64,000 nucleotides of DNA, taken from positions 186,001 through 250,000 of the forward strand of contig JAISJB010000001.1 in the NCBI GenBank assembly GCA_031261715.1, in the 5' to 3' direction. The notes below the pieces were generated by a model. It made no database searches. It saw only the letters and a program-made list of their open reading frames with translations, and had not been told where the DNA came from. Origin of the DNA: Endomicrobium sp. GTDB taxonomy: Bacteria > Elusimicrobiota > Endomicrobiia > Endomicrobiales > Endomicrobiaceae. Below are positions 29,014-39,723 of this stretch, in pieces. Within the stretch, counting starts at the first letter, position 1, and the number at the start of each line of letters is the position of its first letter. Position numbers and translations under genes: made by a program.

Positions 29014-30584
29014 ATGTTAATTATTGTATTTTGTATATTAGAATTTGTATGTAGGTGATCTACATTAAAATATGTCCCTCTACTCTCCTTTCGTATAGTT
29101 GAACACTTAGCAATCATTTCAACAATATTTATGATATTTCTCAATTCTAATACATTTTGCGTGATTTTATTAGATACTCTTAAATAATTTTTTAATTCAT
29201 TTTTCCAAATAGTGATTTGATTATATGCATATGTAATTTGTTTATTGGAACGACAAATGCCAAGATTAGTCCAAGCTAATGATTTTATTTTGAGTAACAG
29301 TTCTGGATTGATATCAATAGAACTGTTACTATTATTATTAAAAGTATATTGCTTTGTAAAACTAATGTTATTTTTTAAATAATATCGTTTTAAAAATTGT
29401 GCTGAATCAACACTGATTCTATTTGCATATACAAGACACTCTAATAAGGAGTTAGAAGCAAGTCTATTAGCCCCATGTAATCCAGAACAAGCTGTTTCAC
29501 CAACTGAATACAAATTTTGAATAGTTGTTCTGCCATTTTCATCTATTATCACTCCACCACATACAAAGTGCGCTACAGGTTGCACTGGTATGTAATCTTT
29601 TTCAATTGCTATTCCATATTGTAAACATTTATAATATATATTAGGGAAACGTTTAATAAGGAAATCTTTATTTTTAGATGTTATGTCTAGATATACAAAT
29701 GTCTCATTACTCTTTTTTAGTTCTGTATCTATTGCCCTAGATATTATATCCCTGGGAGCTAAATCTTTCATAACATGGTATTTATGCATAAATGTACTGC
29801 CATTTTTTAATTTTAAAATTCCACCTTCTCCACGTAGTGCTTCTGAAATTAAAAATGAAGTATTGTTAATATATAAACATGTAGGATGAAATTGTATAAA
29901 TTCCATATTTGCAATGTTAGCTCCTGCCCTATAAGCCATTGCTATACCATCTCCTGTAGAAATATCTGGATTAGATGTATATAAATACGCTTGTCCTATA
30001 CCACCACATGCTAACACAGTTATTTTAGATATAAAAATTTCTATACAATTCTTAACAGTATTAGCAAAGTATGCTCCTATACAAGTATTATGATTATCTA
30101 ATATTAAATCAATTCCAAAGTAATATTCATATATCTTTATATTGTTACACTGCTTAATCTTGTTCAACAAAATTGTTTCTATTGCTAACCCAGTCATATC
30201 ATCACAATGAAGAATTCTTCTATGACTGTGGCCACCTTCAAGCCCTAAATCAAACATTGAAGTATCTTTATCTTTTTTTGTAAAATTAACTCCATATTGT
30301 ATAAGCTCATTTATTCTAATAGGTGCTTCTACTACTAATTTGTTAACTACTTGTTCATTACAAAGCCCATCACCAGTTTTTATAGTATCATGTATATGCG
30401 ATATAAAAGAGTCCTGTGAATCTATGACGCATGCTATGCCTCCTTGTGCTTTTACAGTGCTAGAATGCGACAATGTTTTTTTACTAACTAATGCAATTTT
30501 ATTATTTGAATCTTGAGAGACTTTAAGTGCTAAACTAAGGCCTGCAAGACCACTGCCTATGATTAAATAATCAAATTTTTCCAT
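28995..30584 (-). CDS. nadB: L-aspartate oxidase
   Basis: FAD enzyme that oxidises L-aspartate to iminoaspartate, the first step of de novo NAD synthesis. The 529 aa start with a dinucleotide-binding motif IIGSGLAGLSLALK at about residue 7, then HSSTVKAQGGIACV, HRRILHCDDMTG, ALRGEGGILK, APRDIISRAID with the family Arg, AHFVCGGVIIDENG, and the FAD-binding SVGETACSGLHGANRLASNSLLE. SdhA is a paralog, but the VKAQGGIA and HCDDMTG details and absence of sdhB favour NadB. nadA and nadC are not in the window. The last codons (AEEGI-stop) are the complement of the tRNA-Leu(CAG) 3' end. Confidence 0.93.
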   Translation of the reverse strand: MEKFDYLIIGSGLAGLSLALKVSQDSNNKIALVSKKTLSHSSTVKAQGGIACVIDSQDSFISHIHDTIKTGDGLCNEQVVNKLVVEAPIRINELIQYGVNFTKKDKDTSMFDLGLEGGHSHRRILHCDDMTGLAIETILLNKIKQCNNIKIYEYYFGIDLILDNHNTCIGAYFANTVKNCIEIFISKITVLACGGIGQAYLYTSNPDISTGDGIAMAYRAGANIANMEFIQFHPTCLYINNTSFLISEALRGEGGILKLKNGSTFMHKYHVMKDLAPRDIISRAIDTELKKSNETFVYLDITSKNKDFLIKRFPNIYYKCLQYGIAIEKDYIPVQPVAHFVCGGVIIDENGRTTIQNLYSVGETACSGLHGANRLASNSLLECLVYANRISVDSAQFLKRYYLKNNISFTKQYTFNNNSNSSIDINPELLLKIKSLAWTNLGICRSNKQITYAYNQITIWKNELKNYLRVSNKITQNVLELRNIINIVEMIAKCSTIRKESRGTYFNVDHLHTNSNIQNTIINIAEEGI

Positions 30585-30632
30585 TGTTCTCCAGTTTATT
30601 TGCTACGAAATCTTATTAATATCTAAATTGTT

Positions 30633-30707
30633 TGCCCGATAGTGTAAAATAGGTAACACATCTGTTTCTGAAGCAGAAGCTTCCTGGTTCGAATCCAGGT
30701 CGGGCAA
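30633..30707 (+). tRNA. tRNA-Gln(CUG)
   Basis: Cloverleaf on the plus strand: acceptor TGCCCGA/TCGGGCA with discriminator A, anticodon stem TCTGT/GCAGA around TTCTGAA giving anticodon CUG, T-arm CCTGG-TTCGAAT-CCAGG. Reads CAG. It sits alone between nadB and rpoD, on the strand opposite both. Confidence 0.93.
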
Positions 30708-30721
30708 AGATATTGGTAATC

Positions 30722-32251
30722 TTAATCTATATATTCTAGCAATGAACTACTTCTACTAGGATGTCTTAATTTTCTTATAGCTTTAGCTTCAATTTGTCTG
30801 ACTCGTTCTCTTGTTACTCCAAATTTTTTTCCTACTTCTTCTAGAGTGCTAGGATAGCCATTATCAATTCCATACCTTAAATTAATAATTTCAGCTTCAC
30901 GTTGTGTTAATGTTTTCAACACTTTTTGTAGCTCAAAACGTAATCTATAATGTCTAGTTTTAATAATAGGATTTGGATTTGTATGATCTTCTATAAAATC
31001 TTCTAAACATGAATCTTCTTCTTCTCCAACAGGCATTGCTAATGAAATAGGTTCTTGCATCATTTTTAATATTCTTCTAATTTTATCTTCTGTAAGTTTT
31101 AAATTCTTTGCGTATTCAGTAATATAAGGCTCTCTTCCAATAGTCTGCTGAATCTTTTTCTTAAATTTAGTAAGTTTAGATATCATTTCTCTCATATGCA
31201 CAGGAATACGTATTGTTCTAGCTTGATCTGCAATAGCACGGTTAATAGATTGTCTAATCCACCATGTAGCATATGTTGAAAATTTAAATCCTTTTTTCCA
31301 TTCAAATTTTTCTACTGCTTTAGATAATCCAAGATTTCCTTCTTGAATTAAATCAGCTAATTCAAGATTGCTAGCCCCAACGTGTTTTTTTGCAATAGAT
31401 ACAACTAATCTAAAGTTAGCTTCTATTAATTTGATCTTATCTTGATGGATTATAGATTCTATCTCTTGAATTTTTTTATATATTGTAAGTATTTCATCTA
31501 CAGTTACATTAGAACCGTCTAATAAATTATTTTGTTTTACTAATAATAGTGCTAGTCTATTAATATCTTTCTTAATATCTATATCTTGTATTGAATCATT
31601 ACATAAAGTTTTATATATCTTACCATTAGTATAATCTTTTAAAATATTTTTAATATTTACATTTATCACAGAGTTGTTACTATATTTGCGTTCTATTTTT
31701 CTTATATTAAGTTTTATATCATTTAATTTTTTCGCTACTGTTTTAACTTTGTTAATAATTCGCTTAATTTTTTCTTGATTAAGATTTAAGCCATAGATCA
31801 TATTTACTATGTCTTTGTTCAGTTCACTTATTTTGTTTATATATGTAGCTTTAACATGTGGTAATATTGTGGTTACATTTAATTTGTTTTCATAGTTATG
31901 TATATCTTTTTCAATATGTCTAATTTTCATTACTACCTGTTGTAATTTATTAGTCATTCCTATAAGCTCAGATTTTGATTTCCTACCTCTAGGCATAAGC
32001 TCTTTTGGAGTCATTTCATCTTGACTAATTAGTGTGTTCCAATTTTTTATTTCTTTTATAATAAAAGGAGATTCTAAAACTATAAGTTTTAATTTGTTTT
32101 CATTTTCTTTTATATTCTTCGCAATTTTAAGCTCAGAATGTCTTTCTAGAAGTGGAACTTGGGCCATTTCACTTAAATACATTTTAACTGGATTTATTTC
32201 ATCTTCTTGCTCGCTATGCTCAATAAATTGTTCTATATTATTGATTTCCAT
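30722..32251 (-). CDS. rpoD: Primary RNA polymerase sigma factor (sigma-70)
   Basis: Directs RNA polymerase to housekeeping promoters. The 509 aa begin almost at region 1.2 ([16 protein letters not shown] near 21), so region 1.1 is absent. A roughly 200-residue non-conserved region follows. Region 2 is strong: [19 protein letters not shown] and [19 protein letters not shown]. Region 3 contains [13 protein letters not shown], and region 4 ends with [29 protein letters not shown], the -35-binding helix-turn-helix. It is the last gene of the rpsU-dnaG-rpoD operon; its ATG lies inside the dnaG coding end (19-base overlap). Confidence 0.97.
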   Translation of the reverse strand: MEINNIEQFIEHSEQEDEINPVKMYLSEMAQVPLLERHSELKIAKNIKENENKLKLIVLESPFIIKEIKNWNTLISQDEMTPKELMPRGRKSKSELIGMTNKLQQVVMKIRHIEKDIHNYENKLNVTTILPHVKATYINKISELNKDIVNMIYGLNLNQEKIKRIINKVKTVAKKLNDIKLNIRKIERKYSNNSVINVNIKNILKDYTNGKIYKTLCNDSIQDIDIKKDINRLALLLVKQNNLLDGSNVTVDEILTIYKKIQEIESIIHQDKIKLIEANFRLVVSIAKKHVGASNLELADLIQEGNLGLSKAVEKFEWKKGFKFSTYATWWIRQSINRAIADQARTIRIPVHMREMISKLTKFKKKIQQTIGREPYITEYAKNLKLTEDKIRRILKMMQEPISLAMPVGEEEDSCLEDFIEDHTNPNPIIKTRHYRLRFELQKVLKTLTQREAEIINLRYGIDNGYPSTLEEVGKKFGVTRERVRQIEAKAIRKLRHPSRSSSLLEYID

Positions 32252-34017
32252 TTACCTTTTCCTGGATTTTTTAATATTTTTAACAACTTTGTATATTCTA
32301 GTAACATTTCTTTGTCCTTATTACTCTCTGTCATTAATGAAAGCTTTTTCATCATTAATATCATTTTTTCTTTTATTTTATTTTTTTTAATATCTTGTAA
32401 CATAATCATAAAAGCTTGATCAATATTACTATATTGTATTTTGTTAAATATTAATTCAGAAAACCACTTTTTATCTGATTGTGTAATTAATGTATTAAGT
32501 ATTTCAATTTCTGTGAATCCTATACTTATTAATTTAAAAACTTTTCTACATTTTGTGTCATTAAATACATTACAACTAAGTTTTTTTACATAATTTCTAT
32601 TATTTAAAATCAGATTTAACATATTCTCTTCTAGTGACATCAATACTCTTTTATCTTTGTATTGCATAATATAATGGTTATTTAATAAATTTTGTTTATG
32701 TTTACCATTTTTTATTCTATCATATTCGTTTACAATAATTTTTTCATCAATATCAAAATAATTTGCAATATAACTTATCCATTCCATACTAACAATTACA
32801 TTATTGGTTGTAGAAATAAAAGATATTAATTTGTCTATAATTTGAGCTTTCATCTCAGCAGATATATTCATTTTATTATTTGATACTTCTTTATATATTT
32901 TTTTAATCATAAAATCTATTGGTGTTATGGAATTATGGTTTACAAGTTTAGAAAATTCCTTAATACCATACTGTATGATGTATTCATCAATATCTATATT
33001 ATTTGGTAATTGTACAACTCTACAAGTTACACCTAATGGAAGCAAAATTTCTAGAGATTTATGAGTAGTTTGTATTCCAGCGTTGTCAGAATCTAATATT
33101 AAAGTAATATTTTTAGAATATCTAGCAATTAATTTTGCTTGTTCTCTTGTAAAAGCTGTACCTAAAATTGCAACAACATTAGGTATTTGAAATTGATGTA
33201 AAACAAGTACATCCATATAACCCTCTACTATAATAATATGCTTATTTTTAAGCAAACTAGGTAAAGCTTGAAAAAAGCCGTAAAGATGCTTTGATTTTGA
33301 ATAAACTAAAGTTTCAGGAGTATTAATATATTTGGATTTTATATTAGATTCAAAAACTCTACCACCAAATGCTATAACCATTCCATTAATATTATAAATT
33401 GGAAAAACAATTCTTCTTGACATATATTCAAAATAAATTTTTTTATCATTTTTTCCGACTATCCCTGCTTTTTGTAAGTCATTTATAGTATATCCATCTT
33501 TTAACAATTTATCTCGTATAAAATAATTATTAGGAGCAAACCCAAGTTTGAACTGATGTATTATTTCATCATTTAGTCCTCTTTGATACAAATATTTAAT
33601 AACGTTCTGTGTTTCATTATATCTATTATTAATTAAATAGTTATGATAATAAGTTGCAGTTTTATTTAAAATATTTAGGATCTTTGCATTACCGTCAATG
33701 AAGTTATCATTATGTCCATATAATTCATCTAGATTTATCCCACTTTGTTTAGAAAGTATTTTAAAAGCATCAAACCAAGATACATTATTAATAAGCATTA
33801 TAAAATTAAAAATATTACCGCTCACATTACAACCAAAACATTTAAAAATGCCTTTATCTGAATTGACTACAAAAGATGGATGCGTGTCATTATGAAATGG
33901 ACAGAGAGTTATCCAATTATTTCCAACTTGTCTTAAATCTGGTAAATACTCACCAATAACAAGTTCTATTTTATTTAACTCTTTTATTTTATTAATAAGA
34001 CCTTCAGGTATAGACAT
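32233..34017 (-). CDS. dnaG: DNA primase
   Basis: Synthesises RNA primers at the replication fork. The 594 aa have an N-terminal zinc finger ([11 protein letters not shown] then [10 protein letters not shown], a CHC2 pattern near residues 38-65), the catalytic core with a TOPRIM centre [15 protein letters not shown] and [11 protein letters not shown], and a C-terminal region that should bind the DnaB helicase, also encoded in this window. Stop codon TAG lies inside rpoD. The rpsU-dnaG-rpoD order is the classic macromolecular-synthesis operon. Confidence 0.96.
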   Translation of the reverse strand: MSIPEGLINKIKELNKIELVIGEYLPDLRQVGNNWITLCPFHNDTHPSFVVNSDKGIFKCFGCNVSGNIFNFIMLINNVSWFDAFKILSKQSGINLDELYGHNDNFIDGNAKILNILNKTATYYHNYLINNRYNETQNVIKYLYQRGLNDEIIHQFKLGFAPNNYFIRDKLLKDGYTINDLQKAGIVGKNDKKIYFEYMSRRIVFPIYNINGMVIAFGGRVFESNIKSKYINTPETLVYSKSKHLYGFFQALPSLLKNKHIIIVEGYMDVLVLHQFQIPNVVAILGTAFTREQAKLIARYSKNITLILDSDNAGIQTTHKSLEILLPLGVTCRVVQLPNNIDIDEYIIQYGIKEFSKLVNHNSITPIDFMIKKIYKEVSNNKMNISAEMKAQIIDKLISFISTTNNVIVSMEWISYIANYFDIDEKIIVNEYDRIKNGKHKQNLLNNHYIMQYKDKRVLMSLEENMLNLILNNRNYVKKLSCNVFNDTKCRKVFKLISIGFTEIEILNTLITQSDKKWFSELIFNKIQYSNIDQAFMIMLQDIKKNKIKEKMILMMKKLSLMTESNKDKEMLLEYTKLLKILKNPGKGKWKSII

Positions 34018-34053
34018 ATTTTATTGATTTCTAATATGACATTTCTTGTTTTA

Positions 34054-34260
34054 TTATTTATACCATCTACTTTCTTTTAACATTTTACGACGTATTTTTC
34101 TTTTGATTTCAGCAAGTTTTTCTTTTTTTATTATACTTGGTGGTTTATAAAATTCACGTTTTTTTATCTCTTGCATTATTCCATTTTTTTCACATTCTCT
34201 TTTAAAACGTCTAATAGCTTCTTCTATTGATTCCCCTTCTCTTACTTTAATATTAACCAT
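34054..34260 (-). CDS. rpsU: Small ribosomal subunit protein bS21
   Basis: Small basic ribosomal protein of 68 aa near the mRNA exit region of the 30S subunit. The sequence [37 protein letters not shown] is a clear bS21 pattern, followed by a lysine/arginine-rich tail. First gene of the rpsU-dnaG-rpoD operon, 36 bases before dnaG; a 76-base gap separates it from the HIT gene and could hold a promoter. Confidence 0.96.
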   Translation of the reverse strand: MVNIKVREGESIEEAIRRFKRECEKNGIMQEIKKREFYKPPSIIKKEKLAEIKRKIRRKMLKESRWYK

Positions 34261-34336
34261 TATATAATTACCTACCTTTTAACTAATATTTTTTAATAAA
34301 TTACATTATAAATAATATAAAATAAAGTAATCTTCT

Positions 34337-34729
34337 TTATCCAGGTGGCCAATTTAATTGTTTCCCACCAAGTAGATGATAATGCAAGTGATAAATAGTT
34401 TGTCCCCCATATATTCCACAATTATTAACTACCCTAAAGCCATTTTTTAATTCATCAAATTGTTTTGCTATTTTTGATATATAAATTTGTATCATTCCTA
34501 GTATTTCTATATGTTCTTCTGATACAATACTTAAACTATCTATGTGTTGTTTAGGGACAATAATTATATGAATTGGGGCTTGAGGATTAATGTCTAAAAA
34601 GGCATATATGTTATTATTATCAAAAACTTTATTAGATGAAATATTTCCTTTAGATATTTCACAAAATAAACATTTTTCTATATTATTACAATTTTTACTT
34701 GTATGTTTAATATATTTTATCTTGTTCAA
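34337..34729 (-). CDS. HIT-family (HINT-like) purine nucleotide phosphoramidase
   Basis: HIT-superfamily protein of 130 aa that probably hydrolyses AMP-linked phosphoramidates. Visible: CLFCEISKGNISS near residue 20, AFLDINPQAPIHIIIVPKQHI, the histidine triad HLHYHLLGG near residue 118, and the HINT-type C-terminus WPPG. The only workable start is TTG, with GGAGG 13 bases upstream; this makes it overlap the end of truB by 23 bases. The physiological substrate is not known for most bacterial members. Confidence 0.88.
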   Translation of the reverse strand: MNKIKYIKHTSKNCNNIEKCLFCEISKGNISSNKVFDNNNIYAFLDINPQAPIHIIIVPKQHIDSLSIVSEEHIEILGMIQIYISKIAKQFDELKNGFRVVNNCGIYGGQTIYHLHYHLLGGKQLNWPPG

Positions 34730-35462
34730 AATATTTATTTTTCCTCCAAGTTAATAATGTATTATAAGTAATGAAATATTTTTCATTTTTATGAATTAGC
34801 TTACTAGTATTGTTATTAAATATTTGAAAAGTTAAAGCATCTTTTACAGTAAATTGACCAATACTATAACGTCTTAAATCTTTTACAACTGCTCCACATC
34901 CATAAATTTTGCCAATATCACGAACTAAACTTCTTATATATGTTCCTTTTGAACAATTAACTTTTATGTATACAATATTAGCACTACATGATAAAAAATC
35001 AATTTTATATATAGTAATTCTTTTAGCCATCCTTTGAACAGAAACATTATGCCTTGCAAATTCGTAAAGTTTTTTACCATGATATTTAACTGCAGAATAC
35101 ATTGGTGGAATTTGTAAAATATTGCCTTCAAACATACTAAATATTTTTTTCATTTTCTTTATATCTATATTTGAAACATGTTCTTTCCGAATGATAATTC
35201 CTGTTACATCATCCGTTGTGCTGGTAATCCCTAATATAAAAGAACAAAAATACACTTTATTTGTTTGTGTTAATTGATATTGAAATTTTGTAGCTATACC
35301 TACTAAAACAAGCAAAAGACCTGTTGCATTTGGATCTAAAGTGCCACAATGTCCAACTTTTGATAAATTTAATAAAAGTTTTAATTTAGTAATAGCTTTA
35401 AATGAAGTTACACCCTTGGGTTTATCTAATAATAATAAACCTATAATATTTGCATTATTCAT
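34707..35462 (-). CDS. truB: tRNA pseudouridine-55 synthase
   Basis: Makes pseudouridine 55 in the T-loop of tRNAs. The 251 aa start LLLDKPKGVTSF, with the catalytic Asp in VGHCGTLDPNATGLL at residue 43, PPMYSAVKYHGKKLYEFAR in the middle and CSKGTYIRSLVRDIG near 170. The C-terminal PUA-like part is short. Its ATG overlaps the stop of the upstream nrnA gene by 4 bases. The infB-rbfA-nrnA-truB order is widespread. Confidence 0.96.
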   Translation of the reverse strand: MNNANIIGLLLLDKPKGVTSFKAITKLKLLLNLSKVGHCGTLDPNATGLLLVLVGIATKFQYQLTQTNKVYFCSFILGITSTTDDVTGIIIRKEHVSNIDIKKMKKIFSMFEGNILQIPPMYSAVKYHGKKLYEFARHNVSVQRMAKRITIYKIDFLSCSANIVYIKVNCSKGTYIRSLVRDIGKIYGCGAVVKDLRRYSIGQFTVKDALTFQIFNNNTSKLIHKNEKYFITYNTLLTWRKNKYFEQDKIY

Positions 35463-36448
35463 AAAATATCTACTAATTTAGTGTTGATATAATTTATAAC
35501 TAATTTGACTGCTTTATCTATATTAATCTTCAGTATACATCCAGCAGCGTTGATATGTCCTCCTCCATTGAATTCTTTAGCAATATCTAAAACGTTAATA
35601 TTTTCAACAGAACGATAGCTAACTTTAGTAGTGATACTGTTTAATTCTTCAAAAACACAACCAATTTTCACATTATGTATTTTTAATATGTAATTTATTA
35701 TTCCATGACTATCTTGATATGTTGTATTAGTTTTCTGTAACATATTTTGTGTAAGAACTATATAAGCAAGTTTATTATTTAGACTTGTTTTGATGTTACA
35801 CAAAGCTAATCCAAGTAATTTTAAATAATTAATATTATAATTTGCATAAATATTTTTATATATGTTATTTATATTAATATTATATTTCATCAGTTTTGCA
35901 CAAGCAATGTGCGATTGTTTGGTAGTATTTAAGTTTTGAAAACATCCTGTGTCAGTTAAAATTCCAGTATACAAACATTCAGCTTCATTTTTAGTCAGTT
36001 TAATTTTCATTTGTTCAAATATTTTAAGTACAAGTTCAGCAGTTGAAGAAGAAGAAGACATAATATAGTTAACATCTCCAATATATTTACAATTAACATG
36101 ATGATCTATATTGATTATTTTTTTAAATTGTTTATAAGTAACTATATTACCTATTCTAGTTAAGTTAGATACTTCTAACATTATGGCACAATCAAATGTG
36201 CCATATTCTCTAATTGTTTGCTTTATATTATTAGTACCTATAAGAAAATCTAATGATGTTGGAATTTGATCTATCGAATAAGTGCATGCTTGTTTATGTA
36301 ATCTAGTAAGAAGAGAAGTTATAGCTATTGCAGATCCCAAACTATCGCCATCATGTCTTATGTGTCCAGCAATAAAAAAAGTTTTAGAATTGTGAATTAT
36401 TTTGATAATATTAGAAATTGCTTGTAATTCATTATTATTTATATACAT
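35459..36448 (-). CDS. nrnA: DHH-family phosphoesterase (NrnA-like oligoribonuclease / pAp phosphatase)
   Basis: DHH/DHHA1 phosphoesterase that in other bacteria degrades short RNAs and dephosphorylates 3'-phosphoadenosine 5'-phosphate. Metal motifs: FIAGHIRHDGDSLGSA near residue 28, IINIDHHVNCKYIGD near 111, GILTDTGCFQ, and the DHHA1 motif FNGGGHINAAGC near 292. The 329 aa are full length. Placement between rbfA and truB is the usual one for NrnA, supporting the symbol. Overlaps truB by 4 bases and follows rbfA by 2 bases. Confidence 0.9.
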   Translation of the reverse strand: MYINNNELQAISNIIKIIHNSKTFFIAGHIRHDGDSLGSAIAITSLLTRLHKQACTYSIDQIPTSLDFLIGTNNIKQTIREYGTFDCAIMLEVSNLTRIGNIVTYKQFKKIINIDHHVNCKYIGDVNYIMSSSSSTAELVLKIFEQMKIKLTKNEAECLYTGILTDTGCFQNLNTTKQSHIACAKLMKYNININNIYKNIYANYNINYLKLLGLALCNIKTSLNNKLAYIVLTQNMLQKTNTTYQDSHGIINYILKIHNVKIGCVFEELNSITTKVSYRSVENINVLDIAKEFNGGGHINAAGCILKINIDKAVKLVINYINTKLVDIL

Positions 36449-36450
36449 TT

Positions 36451-36819
36451 TTATTTTTTATTACTTAATTTTTGTTCTTTTGCAACTTGATTCAATATAT
36501 TGTGTATCCTATTAGCTTTTTCATTAGTATTATCAAATATAAAACGTATACTTGGTATATATCTTAAATGTATAGAGGTTGCTATTTTATATCTTATATG
36601 TTTCAGATTTCGATTAAGAATTTTAAATACTTTTTGTTTAATTTCATTGTTACTTAAAACAGAATAATAAATTTTACAATTTAATAAGTCTTTTGTAAGT
36701 ACAACGTCCATAATAGTTACCAAAATATTATCTAGTTCTATTATATTTCTAATATTAGAAGATACAATTTGTTTTATTAGAACGCCAACTCTAGTAGATC
36801 TGTTATATGGTAATAACAT
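36451..36819 (-). CDS. rbfA: Ribosome-binding factor A
   Basis: KH-type factor for late 30S subunit and 16S rRNA maturation. The 122 aa match the family: STRVGVLIKQIVSSNI near residue 8, ILVTIMDVVLTKDLLNCKIYYSVL (typical TIT.V..T.DL..AkVYvSv pattern), and IRYKIATSIHLRYIPSIRFIFDNTNEKANRIHNIL. It lies 14 bases after infB, its standard position. Confidence 0.93.
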   Translation of the reverse strand: MLLPYNRSTRVGVLIKQIVSSNIRNIIELDNILVTIMDVVLTKDLLNCKIYYSVLSNNEIKQKVFKILNRNLKHIRYKIATSIHLRYIPSIRFIFDNTNEKANRIHNILNQVAKEQKLSNKK

Positions 36820-36833
36820 ATATAAGTTCCTAG

Positions 36834-38468
36834 TTAATTTTTAATTGTTTCTATAACGAAATTCTCTATTATGTCATTTATTTGAATATCTTTAATATTA
36901 TTGTTAATACTTATACCACATTCGTATCCTACTTCAACTTCATGAATATCTTCTTTGAATCTTTTTAAAGAAGATATATTACTTTCGCAAACAAGTTTAT
37001 TATTACGTAGTAATTTTATTTTAGAATTATTACGAATTTTGCCATTAATCACATAACAACCATATATAATTTTTGAATTTGATAACTTAAATATTTTTTT
37101 GACACTTGCTCTACCAAGTACTCTTGTTTCTATAATTGGATCCAACATATTTGTCATAAGAGTTTTAATATTAAGTGCAACTTCTGGTAAAAGCTTATAT
37201 AACTTAATGTCAACTTTTTTTAATTTTGCTAACTTTAGAATTAATTTATCTAAATGTATATTAAATGCTATTATAAGTGCGTTTGAAACACTTGCTAAAT
37301 CAATGTCAGACTTTGTAATTAACCCTACACTTTTGGATATAATTTTTAAATTTATTCCAGGCATTTTATTAATCGCTTTTAAATCACCGATTAATGCTTC
37401 TAATGTTCCTTTAACATCAGTTTTAATAATAATTTTCAACTCTTTAACTGATTTTTCTAATATAGAAGTTGAAATTTTTTGTGTATCAATACCATGATGA
37501 TACATTATGATTTCTTCTTTCTTATTATCAACTATCTTCTTTGCCTCTACTTCATCAGCAACTATACTAAATTTGTCACCAACTTGTGGAACTTCATTAA
37601 TTCCATAAATTTTAATAGGAGTACTTGGTAGAGCAATTTGTAATTTTTGGTTATGTTCATTTAGTATAGCTCTGACTTTAGCATAAGTCTGTCCTATAAC
37701 TAAATTATCACTAAGTTTTAGTGTTCCATCTTGAATTAATAATGTGGCAACAGGTCCTACATGTTTATCAAGCTGTGCTTCAAGAACTATACCAGTAGCT
37801 TGTGTATCGTAATTTGCTTTTAATTCCATCATATCAGCTTTAAGTATGATCATTTCAAGTAATAAATTAATATTGATTTTATTTTTTGCAGATATATTAA
37901 TTATTATAGTATCACCACCCCAACTTTCATAAATAAGACCATATTTACTAAGATCATGCATTATTTTTTGTGGATCTGCATTTGGTAAATCTATTTTATT
38001 AATTGCAATAATAATAGGCACATTTTCACTTTTAGCTTGGTTAATTATTTCTATAGTTTGAGCTTTCAGTCCTTCTGTAGCAGAGATCACTAACAATATA
38101 ATATCTGTTATTTTTATACCTCTAGAACGCATTGTTACAAATATTTCATGCCCAGGAGTATCTAAAAAAGTTATACTTGAACCTTTCATTACTTCTACTT
38201 TATATGCTTTAATATGTTGTGTAATTTCACCATATTCTGAAGATACAACATTACTATTACGTATTGCATCTAATAGTGATGTTTTTCCATGATCAACATG
38301 TCCCATAATGCTAACTATTGGAGGACGTAATGTATTGAGATTTTTATTTTTTTTTATCGTGCATTGATCAATATGTTTATTCTTTTTTAACATATTACTT
38401 CTATTTATACTATTTTTATTATTTTTCTTAATAGCAACATTTTGTATTTTTTTAGATGTGTTATTCAT
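36834..38468 (-). CDS. infB: Translation initiation factor IF-2 (short form)
   Basis: GTPase that brings initiator tRNA to the 30S subunit. G1 GHVDHGKT at residues 56-63, G3 DTPGHE, G4 NKID, and domains II-IV up to the C-terminal VEVGYECGISINN are all present. At 544 aa the protein is very short: only about 48 lysine/asparagine-rich residues precede the G domain, so the long N-terminal region of most IF-2 proteins (including the IF2N module) is missing. Between nusA and rbfA, as is usual. Confidence 0.96.
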   Translation of the reverse strand: MNNTSKKIQNVAIKKNNKNSINRSNMLKKNKHIDQCTIKKNKNLNTLRPPIVSIMGHVDHGKTSLLDAIRNSNVVSSEYGEITQHIKAYKVEVMKGSSITFLDTPGHEIFVTMRSRGIKITDIILLVISATEGLKAQTIEIINQAKSENVPIIIAINKIDLPNADPQKIMHDLSKYGLIYESWGGDTIIINISAKNKININLLLEMIILKADMMELKANYDTQATGIVLEAQLDKHVGPVATLLIQDGTLKLSDNLVIGQTYAKVRAILNEHNQKLQIALPSTPIKIYGINEVPQVGDKFSIVADEVEAKKIVDNKKEEIIMYHHGIDTQKISTSILEKSVKELKIIIKTDVKGTLEALIGDLKAINKMPGINLKIISKSVGLITKSDIDLASVSNALIIAFNIHLDKLILKLAKLKKVDIKLYKLLPEVALNIKTLMTNMLDPIIETRVLGRASVKKIFKLSNSKIIYGCYVINGKIRNNSKIKLLRNNKLVCESNISSLKRFKEDIHEVEVGYECGISINNNIKDIQINDIIENFVIETIKN

Positions 38469-38496
38469 TTTATTTTTTTTATTGTTATATATAATT

Positions 38497-39723
38497 TTAT
38501 TCCTTTTTACTTTGCAGAACCACTGTTATTTTATTTGCAGTTTTAGGGCCAATTCCTTTAAAAGCTAATAAATCATTTATTGATAATTTAAAAAGTTCAG
38601 ATATATTATTTACTCCTGCATTTATGAGTATTTTGATAACATATTTACTAATACCTAACGCATTTAGTTGTTGCAATGATGTTATCTTACCGTCCTGTTG
38701 CTTTTTATCAGATTTAACATTAATATACCATCCTGTCAACTTAGTAGCAAGTCTGACATTATGGCCATTTTTACCTATTGCTAATGATAACATATTATCA
38801 TTAACTATAGCTTCTATTTGTTTATTTTTCTCAGATGTAACTGTAACAGTTAGTACCTTAGCTGGAGACAATGAATTCGCTACATAAATTTTTATATCAT
38901 CTGAATAAGGAACTAAATCTATTCTTTCACCTTTCAATTCTTCTATTATAGGTTTAATTCTAATACCATTAATTCCAACACAAGCCCCTATAGGATCTAC
39001 CTTAATATTATGTGATATTAATGCTATTTTTGTTCTAATCCCTGGTTCTCTTACAATTCCAATGATTTCTACTATTTTTTCATATATCTCAGGAACTTCT
39101 AATTCAAAAAGTTTTCTTACAAATTGAGTACTTGTTCTAGATAATACAATTCCTGAATTTTTATTATTTTTATCAACCTTGATAATGACACTTCTTATTC
39201 TTTGTCCAATGCAAAACCTTTCATTTGGAACTTGTTCACTAATTGGAAGTATAGCTTCTGTATTGTCTAAATCTACTATAATATTTCTATTTATTATTCT
39301 ATATATAATACCACTTATAATTTGTCCAAGTTTTTTCGTCATTTCATCAAATAATGAATTCCTTTCTGATTCCTTAATTTTTTGTGTTATAACTTGTTTT
39401 GCTGTTTGTGCTGCAATACGAGAAAAATCTTGGACATTTAATGGTATTTTAACTTTATCTCCTATCATGACGTTAGTTAAGTTATGTATGCTAATTTCTA
39501 ATAGTGGATTACGAACTTTATCAACTGCACTTTTAATTACATTAACAATCATCTCACCACTAATACAGTTAACATTAGCTTCAACTATTACATGTTTTCC
39601 TACATGTTTTTTACAAGCTGATACCAATGCATTTTCAATAATATGTACAATATCTTCTTTTTTAATATTCTTATCTTTTTCAATTTGTTCAAGAATAACT
39701 AATAATTCTGACTTTTCTGTCAT
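38497..39723 (-). CDS. nusA: Transcription termination/antitermination protein NusA
   Basis: RNA polymerase-bound factor in pausing, termination and antitermination. The 408 aa show the N-terminal polymerase-binding domain, an S1 domain (about 135-200), two KH domains (DPIGACVGINGIRIKPIIEEL and AIGKNGHNVRLATKLTGW), and a C-terminal helix-hairpin-helix repeat (LINAGVNNISELF, FKGIGPKTANKI). The rimP gene that usually precedes nusA is not here; rplA comes first instead, with 70 bases between. A GGAG site lies just before the ATG. Confidence 0.95.
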   Translation of the reverse strand: MTEKSELLVILEQIEKDKNIKKEDIVHIIENALVSACKKHVGKHVIVEANVNCISGEMIVNVIKSAVDKVRNPLLEISIHNLTNVMIGDKVKIPLNVQDFSRIAAQTAKQVITQKIKESERNSLFDEMTKKLGQIISGIIYRIINRNIIVDLDNTEAILPISEQVPNERFCIGQRIRSVIIKVDKNNKNSGIVLSRTSTQFVRKLFELEVPEIYEKIVEIIGIVREPGIRTKIALISHNIKVDPIGACVGINGIRIKPIIEELKGERIDLVPYSDDIKIYVANSLSPAKVLTVTVTSEKNKQIEAIVNDNMLSLAIGKNGHNVRLATKLTGWYINVKSDKKQQDGKITSLQQLNALGISKYVIKILINAGVNNISELFKLSINDLLAFKGIGPKTANKITVVLQSKKE

